NCBI GenBank assembly: GCA_965219495.1
Contig: OZ244777.1
Span: forward strand, 434,001-498,000
From: CAZPXZ01 sp965219495
Lineage (GTDB): Bacteria; Pseudomonadota; Alphaproteobacteria; Rhodobacterales; CAZPXZ01
Direction: 5' to 3'
DNA: 64,000 bases
The notes under the pieces were generated by a model. It saw only the letters and a list, made by a program, of their open reading frames with translations, did not search any database and had not been told where the DNA came from. Numbering within the stretch: position 1 is the first letter of the stretch; every line of letters begins with the position of its first letter. A program made the position numbers and the translations under genes. Below, piece after piece: positions 1 through 8,810 of this stretch.

Positions 1-575
1 TTCCGTTCGCTTCCGGCGAACTCATCGGATACGAAACGGAGGCGGGCGGGGAAGTCTGGAAGTCCATTCTGTCGGGTGCGTCCCGGAATACACCGATGGC
101 GGCGTTTTCGGACATTACATCTTCACCGGTAATTGGGGAGGATCGAGTATTCGCCGGCACGCGCAGTGGCGCGTTCGCCGCCGTTGACTGGCGCACTGGC
201 GAAAAAAGCTGGGAACGCGGCATCGGACCCGGAGACACCGCTTGGGTCATGCAGGACTCGGTGTACTTGGTAGATGTCGGTGGAAATCTCTTGCGTTTGT
301 CTGCAGACGACGGGGGAGTGTTTTGGCGGTATTCCTTGCCGGCCTTTGAAGATCCGGAGGATCATGAAGATCCAATTCTGTACTCTGGACCCATAGTGGC
401 CGGTGGACTCGTACTTGTCGCTTCTTCGACAGGGCAGTTGTTCGGAGTCGATGCGGAGATCGGGACGGAGCGCGCGCGGTTCGACCTTGGCGCGCCGGCG
501 ACCGCGTCACCCATTGTCGCCGGGGGCATTGTCTATGTGTTCCTGAACGACGGACGACTTCTGGCAATTCAATAG
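1..575 (+). CDS. PQQ-repeat beta-propeller protein (BamB-like), 3' end only
   Basis: The reading frame is already open at the left edge, so only about 190 C-terminal residues are present. They carry repeating beta-propeller blades with the PQQ-type pattern of a hydrophobic strand, a short variable loop and a Gly-rich turn (for example SSPVIGEDRVFAG, SGPIVAGGLVLVA and ASPIVAGGIVYVF). This is the fold of BamB, the outer-membrane lipoprotein that helps the BamA machine insert beta-barrel proteins. The signal peptide and lipobox, if present, lie outside the window. A bamB-type gene directly before der is a common proteobacterial arrangement and supports the call. Another PQQ-repeat protein cannot be excluded because the N-terminus is missing. 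Confidence 0.7.
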   Translation, partial: PFASGELIGYETEAGGEVWKSILSGASRNTPMAAFSDITSSPVIGEDRVFAGTRSGAFAAVDWRTGEKSWERGIGPGDTAWVMQDSVYLVDVGGNLLRLSADDGGVFWRYSLPAFEDPEDHEDPILYSGPIVAGGLVLVASSTGQLFGVDAEIGTERARFDLGAPATASPIVAGGIVYVFLNDGRLLAIQ

Positions 576-626
576 CGCCCTCGGTTCCAGCGATGCGCGT
601 GCGGCGGGTGCGAAGCAAGCAGTCAA

Positions 627-1988
627 ATGGCGTTTACCGTTGCCATTGTGGGCCGACCGAACGCGGGAAAGTCCACTCTCTTCAATCGCCTCATCGGACG
701 AAAGCAGGCGCTTGTCAGCGAACGTCCCGGCATGACTCGAGACATCCGAGACGGCGACGCCCAAATCGGCGACCTTTCTTTTCGGGTGTTGGATACTGCA
801 GGGCATGAAGAAGGAGATTCCAGCTCGCTTTCCGGGCAACTGCGTCGGCTTACGGGCCAAGCTATCGGAGAATCCCATGCCTGCCTGTTCGTCATCGATG
901 CAAGAGCGGGTCTGACCGCCGCCGATTATTCGCTTGCTTCCGTCATTCGCCGGGCGGGCATTCCCGTGGTCATCGTTGCAAACAAGGCGGAATCCGGCCC
1001 GGGCAGGCTCGGCGTGGATGAATTGTGGGAATTGGGCTTGGGAGAGCCGGTCGCGGTTTCGGCGGAGCATGGAATCGGAATGGGGGACATCTATCGTGCG
1101 TTGCGGCCCATCGCACGTTCGCTGGCACAAGGGAATGAGTCCCCGATGGAGACGGCGGCGGAGGCACTCCCGGAGCGGCCCATCCGAATAGCGGTGATTG
1201 GACGACCCAATGTCGGGAAATCGACGCTGATCAACAAGTTGATCGGGAAAGAGCGACTGGCGGCCGGTCCGGAATCTGGACTGACCCGCGACTCGATCAC
1301 CGTTCCGTTCCGATTTCAGGAAAACGACTTCCTGCTGGTGGATACCGCAGGTTTGCGCCGGCGGAAGGGCGCAAGAGGCAGGGAGGAAAACCTCGCCGCC
1401 GGAGACGCCCTGCGGGCCGTTCGTTATTGCGAGGTCGTAGTGCTTCTCTTGGATGCGAAATCGGCGTTCGAACAGCAGGACTTGAGACTTGCCAGTCTGG
1501 CCGAACAGGAAGGGCGGGCCGTGGTGGTGGCGTTGAACAAGTGGGATCTGATCCAGGCCCGAAAGAGCCGTCTGGCGTCGCTCTCGGAGGCGTTTGCCAA
1601 ATTGTTGCCCGAGTTGCGAGGCACGCCGCTGGTGCCGGTCTCTGCGCTGAACGGCAAAGGGGTTGATCGCATCATGGCCGGTGCGCTGGAAATGCACGCC
1701 GTCTGGCAGCGGCGCGTCGGCACCGGCGCATTGAATCGGTGGTTGGAAGGAGAGGTTGAGCGGCATCCCCCCAAGGCAGTTAGAGGGCGTCGAATCCGAT
1801 TGCGGTATCTGACCCAGACAAATATTCGCCCACCGACCTTTGCGCTGTTCGCTTCGCGTCCGCGAGAACTCGACACATCCTATCGCAGGTTTCTGGTGAA
1901 CGGTCTGCGGGATTCGTTCGGGTTTGCCGGCGTACCGCTGCGTTTGATGGTGAGAGGGAGCGAGAATCCCTACATCACGAAACGCTGA
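627..1988 (+). CDS. der: GTPase Der (EngA), ribosome assembly
   Basis: 453 residues with two tandem GTPase domains, the hallmark of Der. The first has the P-loop GRPNAGKST near residue 9, DTAGHE and NKAE; the second has GRPNVGKST near residue 193, DTAGLRRR and NKWD. A C-terminal KH-like domain follows (about residues 360-453). Der acts in maturation of the 50S ribosomal subunit and is essential in most bacteria. Length matches the family. The ATG at 627 puts the first P-loop at the usual distance from the N-terminus. It follows the BamB-like gene after 51 bases and converges on the SDR gene, with only a few bases between the two stop codons. Confidence 0.97.
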   Translation: MAFTVAIVGRPNAGKSTLFNRLIGRKQALVSERPGMTRDIRDGDAQIGDLSFRVLDTAGHEEGDSSSLSGQLRRLTGQAIGESHACLFVIDARAGLTAADYSLASVIRRAGIPVVIVANKAESGPGRLGVDELWELGLGEPVAVSAEHGIGMGDIYRALRPIARSLAQGNESPMETAAEALPERPIRIAVIGRPNVGKSTLINKLIGKERLAAGPESGLTRDSITVPFRFQENDFLLVDTAGLRRRKGARGREENLAAGDALRAVRYCEVVVLLLDAKSAFEQQDLRLASLAEQEGRAVVVALNKWDLIQARKSRLASLSEAFAKLLPELRGTPLVPVSALNGKGVDRIMAGALEMHAVWQRRVGTGALNRWLEGEVERHPPKAVRGRRIRLRYLTQTNIRPPTFALFASRPRELDTSYRRFLVNGLRDSFGFAGVPLRLMVRGSENPYITKR

Positions 1989-1995
1989 AGCCGAT

Positions 1996-2694
1996 TCATT
2001 CGCGACGAAGATCTAGCAGCCCGCCGGAAGGCAATTCGTCCTCAAGAAGTGCGGAGACCAGCCGCTCGCCAATCTCTTCTGGTAGGCACGCTGCGCTTGC
2101 ATCCTCCCCGGGATATCCTCGTGCGCGAATTGCGGTTGCCATGGGTGGCGGCAATATCCGCACCACGCGCAATCCGGAACGGCGGGTTTCGGAGGCATAC
2201 GCCCTGACGAGTGCGGACATGGCCAATTTCGAGGCCGCGTAGGCTCCCCGAAATGAACTGGGCTTGGGGTCGTCGACCACAAAAGCCGCAAGACCGATGG
2301 CAGAGGCTCGAAGCAGGCCATCAAGAGCAGCGATAAGCGCGCGGGTCGCGTCCACATTGGTGCGCATGAGCGCCATAAGGTCATCCGGTTCGATGGAGGT
2401 GACGGGGGAAAAGGGGGCGGCTCTGGCCGCCGCGTGAATGAGAGCATCGAGGAGCCCCCATCGTTGACGAATCGAATCTGCAAGGCGGAGTATTCCGGCG
2501 TGATCGGTCAGGTCCAGAGTCGCAAGGGTTGCCGAGGACCCCGTTGCCCGAATTCGGTCATCCAATTCGATGAGAGCTCCCTCTGTGCGTGCGACCGCAA
2601 TCACATGGAACTTTCTTCGGGCGAGTTCTACCGCGACCGACGCCCCCAGTCCCCGCGAGGCACCGGTTACGAGCGCGATGCGTCCGTGTTCCAT
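1996..2694 (-). CDS. SDR family NAD(P)-dependent oxidoreductase
   Basis: A short-chain dehydrogenase/reductase of about 232 residues. The cofactor motif TGASRGLG stands at the N-terminus (ALVTGASRGLG) and the catalytic YxxxK as YAASK in the middle. I chose the ATG at 2694 because it puts the Rossmann strand immediately after the start; an upstream TTG at 2706 would add four residues. Substrate cannot be deduced. In many alphaproteobacteria an SDR gene closes a radA-cvpA-purF-SDR run. Here it lies downstream of cvpA on the same strand but no purF lies between them (see findings). Confidence 0.85.
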   Translation of the reverse strand: MEHGRIALVTGASRGLGASVAVELARRKFHVIAVARTEGALIELDDRIRATGSSATLATLDLTDHAGILRLADSIRQRWGLLDALIHAAARAAPFSPVTSIEPDDLMALMRTNVDATRALIAALDGLLRASAIGLAAFVVDDPKPSSFRGAYAASKLAMSALVRAYASETRRSGLRVVRILPPPMATAIRARGYPGEDASAACLPEEIGERLVSALLEDELPSGGLLDLRRE

Positions 2695-3022
2695 GATTGC
2701 GGGCAATCGCGAAAGGTCTCCAAGGCCGGCGTCAACCGCAACCTACCCGCAGCGAAGAGGCCTGCATTGAACCGCGAGCTTGCTGCAATGGTGGATCGTT
2801 CGAATACCGAATTTCGGGTGACGAGAGCGGTCGGCCGGCGTGTGTTCGCGCTGGCGCCTGTACATGGGCTCTACGCGATTTCGGGTGGAATCGGCGCCCA
2901 ATTCCAAGCAGATGCAATGCATCCAATCGTCCCGCGGCAATCGCACGGGGCCTCATCGGCAGCCCGGCTTCCTCATCAAGCTTGTAAGACACGCCAAGGG
3001 AAACGTCGCAGGACGTCCGCAC
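2695..3022. other. Intergenic stretch without recognisable gene
   Basis: About 330 bases between cvpA and the SDR gene, both transcribed leftward. The short open frames here show no recognisable motif, and nothing resembles the PRPP-binding or glutaminase segments of PurF, the gene usually found at this position. It is probably a degraded or deleted segment. Confidence 0.5.
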
Positions 3023-3634
3023 TCATTCACCCGCTGGCAATTGAAGGAACTCGCCCGAATCGAGGCTAGGCAACTCCCCGACGCATTCCTCGGTGAGCGC
3101 CTCAAGTCGCGCGCCAAGCCAGGTCGGCACCCGCTCGACGGTAGATGCACGCAGCAAATCCGAGGCTCCCTCAAGCAGGCCATAACTTCCGGAAGATGTC
3201 AGGAGGTCGGTCTTGTCGACATCGGGCACCAGCGCGTCGTAGAGCATGTACGCGCCCAGCAGGATCACCGCCCCCCGTACCACGCCGAAACCAATGCCGA
3301 TCAGCCTGTCAGCGGAGCCAAATGCGGAACCGCTGGATGTCCGCGCAAATACCGGGGCAATCAGGGAGAAACAGATCAGAGTCAGTGCGAAAAGCGAGAG
3401 AAACGCCAGGAATGAAGCGATAAGGCAGGAATCGGCGTAATCGCCGAACAAGCCGATTTCCGGCATCAGCGGCCGGACGGAGGGACCGAAAATGAAGGCG
3501 ACAGCGAAGCTTACCACCCAGCCGGACACGCCCACGAGTTCCTTGATGCCACCGTGAGAAAAACCGCGCAGCACCGAGAGCAATATGACAAACGCCAAGA
3601 GGCCGTCGACGATCGTAAGGTTCGGGAGGTCCAT
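3023..3634 (-). CDS. cvpA: CvpA family membrane protein
   Basis: About 203 residues with four hydrophobic segments (roughly residues 8-30, 33-50, 65-95 and 110-135) and a polar C-terminal tail. The start MDLPNLTIVDG followed by a first membrane helix ending in RGFSHGG matches the CvpA family, which is named for colicin V production and is linked to envelope function. I prefer the ATG at 3634, preceded by GGAG, over an in-frame ATG at 3652 that adds six residues not typical of the family. Exact molecular function is not established for the family. Confidence 0.85.
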   Translation of the reverse strand: MDLPNLTIVDGLLAFVILLSVLRGFSHGGIKELVGVSGWVVSFAVAFIFGPSVRPLMPEIGLFGDYADSCLIASFLAFLSLFALTLICFSLIAPVFARTSSGSAFGSADRLIGIGFGVVRGAVILLGAYMLYDALVPDVDKTDLLTSSGSYGLLEGASDLLRASTVERVPTWLGARLEALTEECVGELPSLDSGEFLQLPAGE

Positions 3635-3715
3635 TCGAACGGTCTCCGTCATCCGTCCACTTGGGAGAACATCAGTCTAGCAGGATTTGGGTTCGGGTGG
3701 CTTCGGCTGGTGCCG

Positions 3716-5398
3716 TCACTCAGTAGGCCCCTTCGCCCAATTTGATGTCTTGGTCCAGGTTTCGCGGCGCAGGCTGTTTCTCAAGAGCACTGCCGGTGCA
3801 AGTCCAATCACAATGATCGCCAGTGCCGAGGGTGCGGCACGGTCCAGATCCTCTAGTGAAGCGTAAGTGTAGACATGGGTCGCAAGCGTATCGAAATCAA
3901 ACGGCCGCAAAATCAGCGTGGCCGGCAGTTCCTTTGCGGCTTCGACGAATACCAGCAACCAAGCGGCAAGAAGCGAACCTCGAACAAGCGGCAGTTGCAC
4001 CCGCCGAAACGCACCGGTCCGCGTTTGGCCGAGCGTACGGGCCGCCATCTCCATGGTGGGAGTGATTCGGGAAAATCCCGAATCGATGGCCCCGTAGGGA
4101 ATCGCCGCAAATCTGACGAGGTATGCGACAAGAAGTCCGACAACCGAACCGGCAAGGAACAAGGTGCTGGTCAAGCCCAGAGAGGCGAGTGCTCGGTCGA
4201 TCGCCAACATCGGGATCAATACGCCGATCGCGAGAACAGCGCCGGGGACCGCGTATCCGAGCGACGCCATGCGGGCGAGTTGGCGGGGAACATTCGAGCG
4301 GGCCGCCCGCGCGCCGTAAACAAGGAAGAAGCCGGTCGCAACGGCGAGCGTCGCGGCGCATCCCGCCAACGCCGCCGTACGGAACGCATTGAGCAGGAAC
4401 GCCGTGTCCAGCAACAACTCAAAATGTGCAAACGAGCGCCACGCGAGTACGCCGGCCGGAAGCGCGAATCCGATCGTCACAGGCAAAATGCAGGCGAGGG
4501 ATGCTGCCCAGGCGGCAGCGCCGTGGAGCCTTCGACCTTGGAAATGGTTGAATCGTGTCAGCGAATCATGAAACCGTGCGCGCCTTCTGGATCGACGTTC
4601 GATGGTGAGCAACCCAAAGACCAGCACAAGCATGACGAGAGCGATCTGCGCCGCGCCGCCGGGGTTGTAGGTCTCGAACCAAATCCGAAAGATCCCGGTT
4701 GTCAGCGTGGGAACGGCGAAATATTCGACCGTCCCAAAATCGTTGAGTGTCTCCATGAGTGCGAGCGCCGCTCCGGCTACGATTGCGGGCCGTGCGAGCG
4801 GCACCATTACCCGGAAGAACGCGCTGGTCGGTCCGCACCCGAGCGAGCGGGCAACTTCGAGCGCTGTTGTCGACTGTCGGTTGAAGGCTGCCCTGACCAG
4901 CATGTAAACATAGGGATAAAAGGCGAAAGTCATGACGAATGCGGCGCCGCCCAGCGAGCGGATTTCCGGAAACCAGTAGTCGCGCGCGTCCTTCCAACCT
5001 GCCGCCTGACGAAGCGCGGTCTGCACGGGTCCGGCGTACTCAAGAAAATCGACCAAAGCGTACGCTGCGATGTAGGCAGGGGCCGCCAATGGCGCCAGCA
5101 GCGCCCAGTCAAGGATTGCGCGGCCGGGAAAGCGGTAATTCGCCAGAAGCCAGGCCGTGCCGGTTCCTACGATTGCGGTTCCGACCGCGACAAGCGTCAT
5201 GAGCAGCAGGGTATTGCGGAAATAACCGGGCAGGGCGGTGCGAATCAAGTGCGGCCAAATGTTCTCCTCCGGGAAGAACGCAACCCAAACGACGGCAAGA
5301 ATCGGGGCGGCAAGCGCCGCAGTCGTCACGGCCCCGCCTACGAGCCAGGTGTCTATGGCAGAGCGGAAGCGTGGGCGATCGAGTGTATGTTGGGCCAA
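3716..5398 (-). CDS. FbpB/ThiP-type iron(III) ABC transporter permease
   Basis: 560 residues with about twelve membrane helices in two homologous halves, the layout of fused binding-protein-dependent permeases such as FbpB. Each half carries an EAA loop for docking the ATPase: one around ALEVARSLGCGPTSAFF and a second around MEMAARTLGQTRTGAFRR. Long fused permeases of this kind usually import ferric iron; thiamine and 2-aminoethylphosphonate permeases have a related layout. No periplasmic binding protein or ATPase gene lies next to it, so its partners must be encoded elsewhere. The flanking genes (cvpA, glyQ) are unrelated housekeeping genes. Confidence 0.85.
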   Translation of the reverse strand: MAQHTLDRPRFRSAIDTWLVGGAVTTAALAAPILAVVWVAFFPEENIWPHLIRTALPGYFRNTLLLMTLVAVGTAIVGTGTAWLLANYRFPGRAILDWALLAPLAAPAYIAAYALVDFLEYAGPVQTALRQAAGWKDARDYWFPEIRSLGGAAFVMTFAFYPYVYMLVRAAFNRQSTTALEVARSLGCGPTSAFFRVMVPLARPAIVAGAALALMETLNDFGTVEYFAVPTLTTGIFRIWFETYNPGGAAQIALVMLVLVFGLLTIERRSRRRARFHDSLTRFNHFQGRRLHGAAAWAASLACILPVTIGFALPAGVLAWRSFAHFELLLDTAFLLNAFRTAALAGCAATLAVATGFFLVYGARAARSNVPRQLARMASLGYAVPGAVLAIGVLIPMLAIDRALASLGLTSTLFLAGSVVGLLVAYLVRFAAIPYGAIDSGFSRITPTMEMAARTLGQTRTGAFRRVQLPLVRGSLLAAWLLVFVEAAKELPATLILRPFDFDTLATHVYTYASLEDLDRAAPSALAIIVIGLAPAVLLRNSLRRETWTKTSNWAKGPTE

Positions 5399-5786
5399 GG
5401 TCTATTCTTCAGGGACAGTGCGGCACGACGATAACCTAGCGGGAGCACAGGGAATCCGCATCTCGTGACTGGAGTATTCCGGCTTGAACCATGGCATGGA
5501 GGAGACTTGGCGCATCATGTTGCGCAGTGTGCAGAATGTAACGGCCGTATCGGTCCCGCGCACATTCATCCCCGCTCTCTTCCGGCGAGAGAATGGGGCC
5601 TCCAGAGAATTGACGTCTGTATGAAACCGGGTCCCGCTGCACTTGGCAAGTGGTTCCCGGACGGCATGGCTCCCCGGCCGCCATCTCCGAGATCGTGCTG
5701 ATTCAGGGTTTGGATGCCCGGGGCGTTTGTCGATTGCTTCGCTTCCCGTTAGAAGCCTCTTGCGTCGGACGCCCGGATGCTTTGCA
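5399..5786. other. Intergenic region upstream of glyQ
   Basis: About 390 bases between the divergent permease and glyQ genes. The open frames have no recognisable protein motif. One imperfect hairpin lies around 5628-5660 (arms near CACTT and AAGTG) but no RNA family is recognisable. It presumably holds the promoters of both genes. Confidence 0.4.
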
Positions 5787-6725
5787 ATGCCTCATACTCG
5801 TTCTCCCAGTGTTTCGCGTACGGAGAAACGCCCCGCGTGTTTTCAAGATCTTATTCTTGAGCTTCACAGGTTTTGGGCGGATCAGGGGTGCGTCATTCTG
5901 GAGCCCTACGATTTGGAGGTGGGCGCCGGGACATTCCACCCGGCGACGGCGCTGCGTTCCCTGGGGTCGCATCCGTGGTCGGCCGCCTATCTGCAGCCTT
6001 CCCGCCGTCCCGCGGATGGGCGGTACGGAGACAACCCGAACCGTCTCCAGCGATACATGCAGTATCAAGTGATTCGAAAGCCGTGCCCCGCGGATTTTCA
6101 GCAGGCCTATTTGGATTCGCTCGTCTCAATCGGCATCGACACCCGCGAGCACGATATCAGGTTCGTTGAGGACGACTGGGAGAGTCCCACGCTCGGCGCC
6201 ACCGGTTTGGGCTGGGAAGTGTGGTGCGACGGCATGGAAGTGAGCCAGTTCACGTATTTTCAGCAGTTCGGTGGCCACGAGTGCGATCCGGTGCCCGGTG
6301 AGATCACCTACGGCGTGGAAAGGCTTGCGATGTTCGTGCTGCAAATCGAGAATGTGTTCGATCTTCCGTACAACAGCGAAGGGGTTTCGTACGGCGATGT
6401 GTTTCGGCGGTGTGAGCGTGAATTCTCCCGGTGGAATTTTGATGTGGCGGATACAGATATGCTGTTCACACACTTTTGCGACGCCGAAGCGGAATGTCGG
6501 CGAATCCTGGCGGCAGACGACGTGGATCCGAGAACTGGCGAACGCACGATCATGGTGCATCCTGCCTACGACCAGTGCATAAAGGCTTCCCATACCTTCA
6601 ATCTTCTTGATGCACGCGGGGTAATTTCCGTGGCCGAACGCCAGAGCTATATCGACCGGGTGCGCAGCCTCGCCCGGAACTGTGCCGACGCCTACCTCGC
6701 GAGCGAGGCAACTCACGAGGAATGA
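5787..6725 (+). CDS. glyQ: Glycyl-tRNA synthetase alpha subunit
   Basis: 312 residues, close to the usual ~300 of GlyQ. It is the class II catalytic subunit of the alpha2beta2 glycyl-tRNA synthetase and forms glycyl-adenylate. Typical segments are visible: FWADQGCVILEPYD near the N-terminus, GAGTFHPATALRSLG, RPADGRYGDNPNRLQ, the central WESPTLGATGLGWEVWCDG and EITYGVERLAMF. The open frame extends further upstream, but the ATG at 5787 is the only start giving the family length. The stop is followed after three bases by glyS, so the two subunits are co-expressed. Confidence 0.97.
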   Translation: MPHTRSPSVSRTEKRPACFQDLILELHRFWADQGCVILEPYDLEVGAGTFHPATALRSLGSHPWSAAYLQPSRRPADGRYGDNPNRLQRYMQYQVIRKPCPADFQQAYLDSLVSIGIDTREHDIRFVEDDWESPTLGATGLGWEVWCDGMEVSQFTYFQQFGGHECDPVPGEITYGVERLAMFVLQIENVFDLPYNSEGVSYGDVFRRCEREFSRWNFDVADTDMLFTHFCDAEAECRRILAADDVDPRTGERTIMVHPAYDQCIKASHTFNLLDARGVISVAERQSYIDRVRSLARNCADAYLASEATHEE

Positions 6726-6728
6726 TAC

Positions 6729-8810
6729 GTGCCCGACATCTTGCTGGAACTTCATTCGGAGGAATTACCCCCCGCCACGCAGAGAATTGGCGCCGAATCG
6801 CTGCAACGAGCGATGTCAGGGGGCTTGCGCGACGCGGGTTTATCCTGGAACGAGGCGATTGCGCTTTCCACTCCTCGGCGATTGACGCTGCTGATGTATG
6901 GACTTCCCGCCGAATCTCCGCCTTTTGTCGAGGAGCGACGCGGTCCCAGGGTTGGCGCGCCGGCCACCGCCATTTCGGGGTTCGCACGTTCGGCCGGCAT
7001 CGGCCAGGAACATCTCGAAATCCGCGGGGAAGGAAAGAACTCGTACCATTACGCGGTCTTGAAGCGTCCCGGAATGGCCACGGAGTTGCATGTCGCGTGC
7101 ATTGCTCCGCAAGCGATCCGGTCGATTACCTGGCCAAAATCGATGCGATGGGGAAGGGGAGCATTCCGGTGGCCGAGACCCCTGCGTTCGATCATTTGCC
7201 TGATTGGGGAAGGCGACCAGAGCCGGACGATTGCGTTTGATCTTGAAGGCATTCCCGTCGGCTCGCAGACTAGAGGGCATCCCTTCCTCGCTCCGGGATG
7301 GATCGGAATTCGGAGCGCCAAATCCTATCAATTGCAGCTTCGCAAGGCATCGGTCCTGCTTCGGGTCGAGGAAAGAAAGAACCGGATTCTTGAGGGATTG
7401 GAGAGGACGGCATCCGAAGAGGGACTGGAATTGGTTGCAGACCAGGGACTGCTCGAAGAGAACGCCGCGATGGTGGAATGGCCGGTTGTCGTACAGGGGA
7501 GTATTGACCCGGCCTACAGGGAATTGCCCGGTGAAATCCTGCGCACTGCGATGCGCAGCCACCAGCGATTCTTTTCCCTTCGACGCGCTCGGGGTGGGGC
7601 GATTACTGCGTTCGCGGCGGTATCCGATATCGAGTCGTCAGACGGAAACAGGCGGATGCGTGCGGGGTACGAACGTGTCCTGCGGGCTCGGCTCGCGGAT
7701 GCCGGTTATTTTTGGGCATGCGATCGCGCGGCTGGACTGAAAGGGATGTCTTCCCGGTTGGGCGGCATGGTGCATCACGCGGCACTTGGGAGCGTGGCGG
7801 AACGCGCCCGGAGAATTGCGGCGCTCGCCAGGCGGGTGGCGCCGTTGGTGGGCGCAGACCCGGCGTTGGCGGAGCAAGCGGGTCTGCTTTCGAAGGCAGA
7901 TTTGCTTTCCAGCACCGTTACGGAATTCCCGAGCCTACAGGGAATTGTCGGGGGGCATCTGGCAACGGATTGCGGACTTTCGGAGGCGGTGGCAAATGCC
8001 ATCGCCCAACAATACCGTCCCGCCGGTCCCGGAGAGATGTCGGTTCGCCAACCGGTTGCGGCTTCGTTGGTGATCGCGGACCGGGTCGATTCGCTGTTCG
8101 GTTTTTTTGCTGTGGGCATTCGGCCAACCGGTTCCAAGGATCCGTATGCCCTCAGGCGCTCCGCCTTGGCGCTTTTGCGAACGCTCCTTGAGAACGGATT
8201 CCGGGTGCCCATTACCACAGTCCTTGCCTGGTCCGAAGAAAGCTATGCCGGAAGCCGTCTCAAGGCGATCGCTGACGCGGGAGAAGCCGCCTGCGCATTT
8301 GTTCTGGAACGCCTAAGGGTTTACCTGAGGGAGCGCGGATTCCGGCACGATGTGCTGGCTGCGATTCGGTCTGACGGCAAAGAGGATGACGTGTTTCGCT
8401 ATCTGCAGCGGGCGGAGGCGTTGACGGATTTTCTGGATCGAGCGCCAGAGGCCGGGGATCTGCTGGCAGCGTATCGCCGGTGCAGTAACATTCTTGCCGA
8501 TGAAGGGGTGGAAGTGGGCGGAAGCGAGATGTCATTGCCGGACCCGGCCAAGTACCGGGAGCCGGAAGAACGGGCGCTCGCCGGCCATCTTGATGTACTT
8601 GAGCCCGAAATCCTGAAAGCATTGAACGATGAGGCGTACTTGCGGGCGATGCAAGCACTGTCCGTTCTCCGCGCCCCGGTTGACGGGTTCTTTGATCGGG
8701 TCACGGTGAATGCGTCGGAAACGGATTTGCGGCAAAATCGCCTTCGGCAGTTGGTTCGCGTGCGGGAAACGATGGAAAGCGTTGCGGCATTCCATGAGCT
8801 CGAAGGATGA
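6729..8810 (+). CDS. glyS: Glycyl-tRNA synthetase beta subunit
   Basis: 693 residues, the normal length of GlyS, which carries most of the tRNA-binding surface of the bacterial alpha2beta2 enzyme. The start LLLELHSEELPP-type segment (ILLELHSEELPPATQ) is the family signature, followed by WPKSMRWG, TRGHPFLAPG and the HD-like region with LSKADLLSSTVTEFPSLQG. The C-terminal part (about residues 590-690) resembles an anticodon-binding domain with FFDRVTVNA. The start is GTG, three bases after the glyQ stop. Its stop codon overlaps the next start (ATGA), so glyQ, glyS and the PPDK-like gene form one translationally coupled unit. Confidence 0.97.
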   Translation: MPDILLELHSEELPPATQRIGAESLQRAMSGGLRDAGLSWNEAIALSTPRRLTLLMYGLPAESPPFVEERRGPRVGAPATAISGFARSAGIGQEHLEIRGEGKNSYHYAVLKRPGMATELHVACIAPQAIRSITWPKSMRWGRGAFRWPRPLRSIICLIGEGDQSRTIAFDLEGIPVGSQTRGHPFLAPGWIGIRSAKSYQLQLRKASVLLRVEERKNRILEGLERTASEEGLELVADQGLLEENAAMVEWPVVVQGSIDPAYRELPGEILRTAMRSHQRFFSLRRARGGAITAFAAVSDIESSDGNRRMRAGYERVLRARLADAGYFWACDRAAGLKGMSSRLGGMVHHAALGSVAERARRIAALARRVAPLVGADPALAEQAGLLSKADLLSSTVTEFPSLQGIVGGHLATDCGLSEAVANAIAQQYRPAGPGEMSVRQPVAASLVIADRVDSLFGFFAVGIRPTGSKDPYALRRSALALLRTLLENGFRVPITTVLAWSEESYAGSRLKAIADAGEAACAFVLERLRVYLRERGFRHDVLAAIRSDGKEDDVFRYLQRAEALTDFLDRAPEAGDLLAAYRRCSNILADEGVEVGGSEMSLPDPAKYREPEERALAGHLDVLEPEILKALNDEAYLRAMQALSVLRAPVDGFFDRVTVNASETDLRQNRLRQLVRVRETMESVAAFHELEG

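Noticed and set aside
5643..5786. Longer glyQ start upstream of 5787
   Set aside because: The extension is Arg/Pro/Ser-rich without similarity to GlyQ; length from 5787 fits the family.
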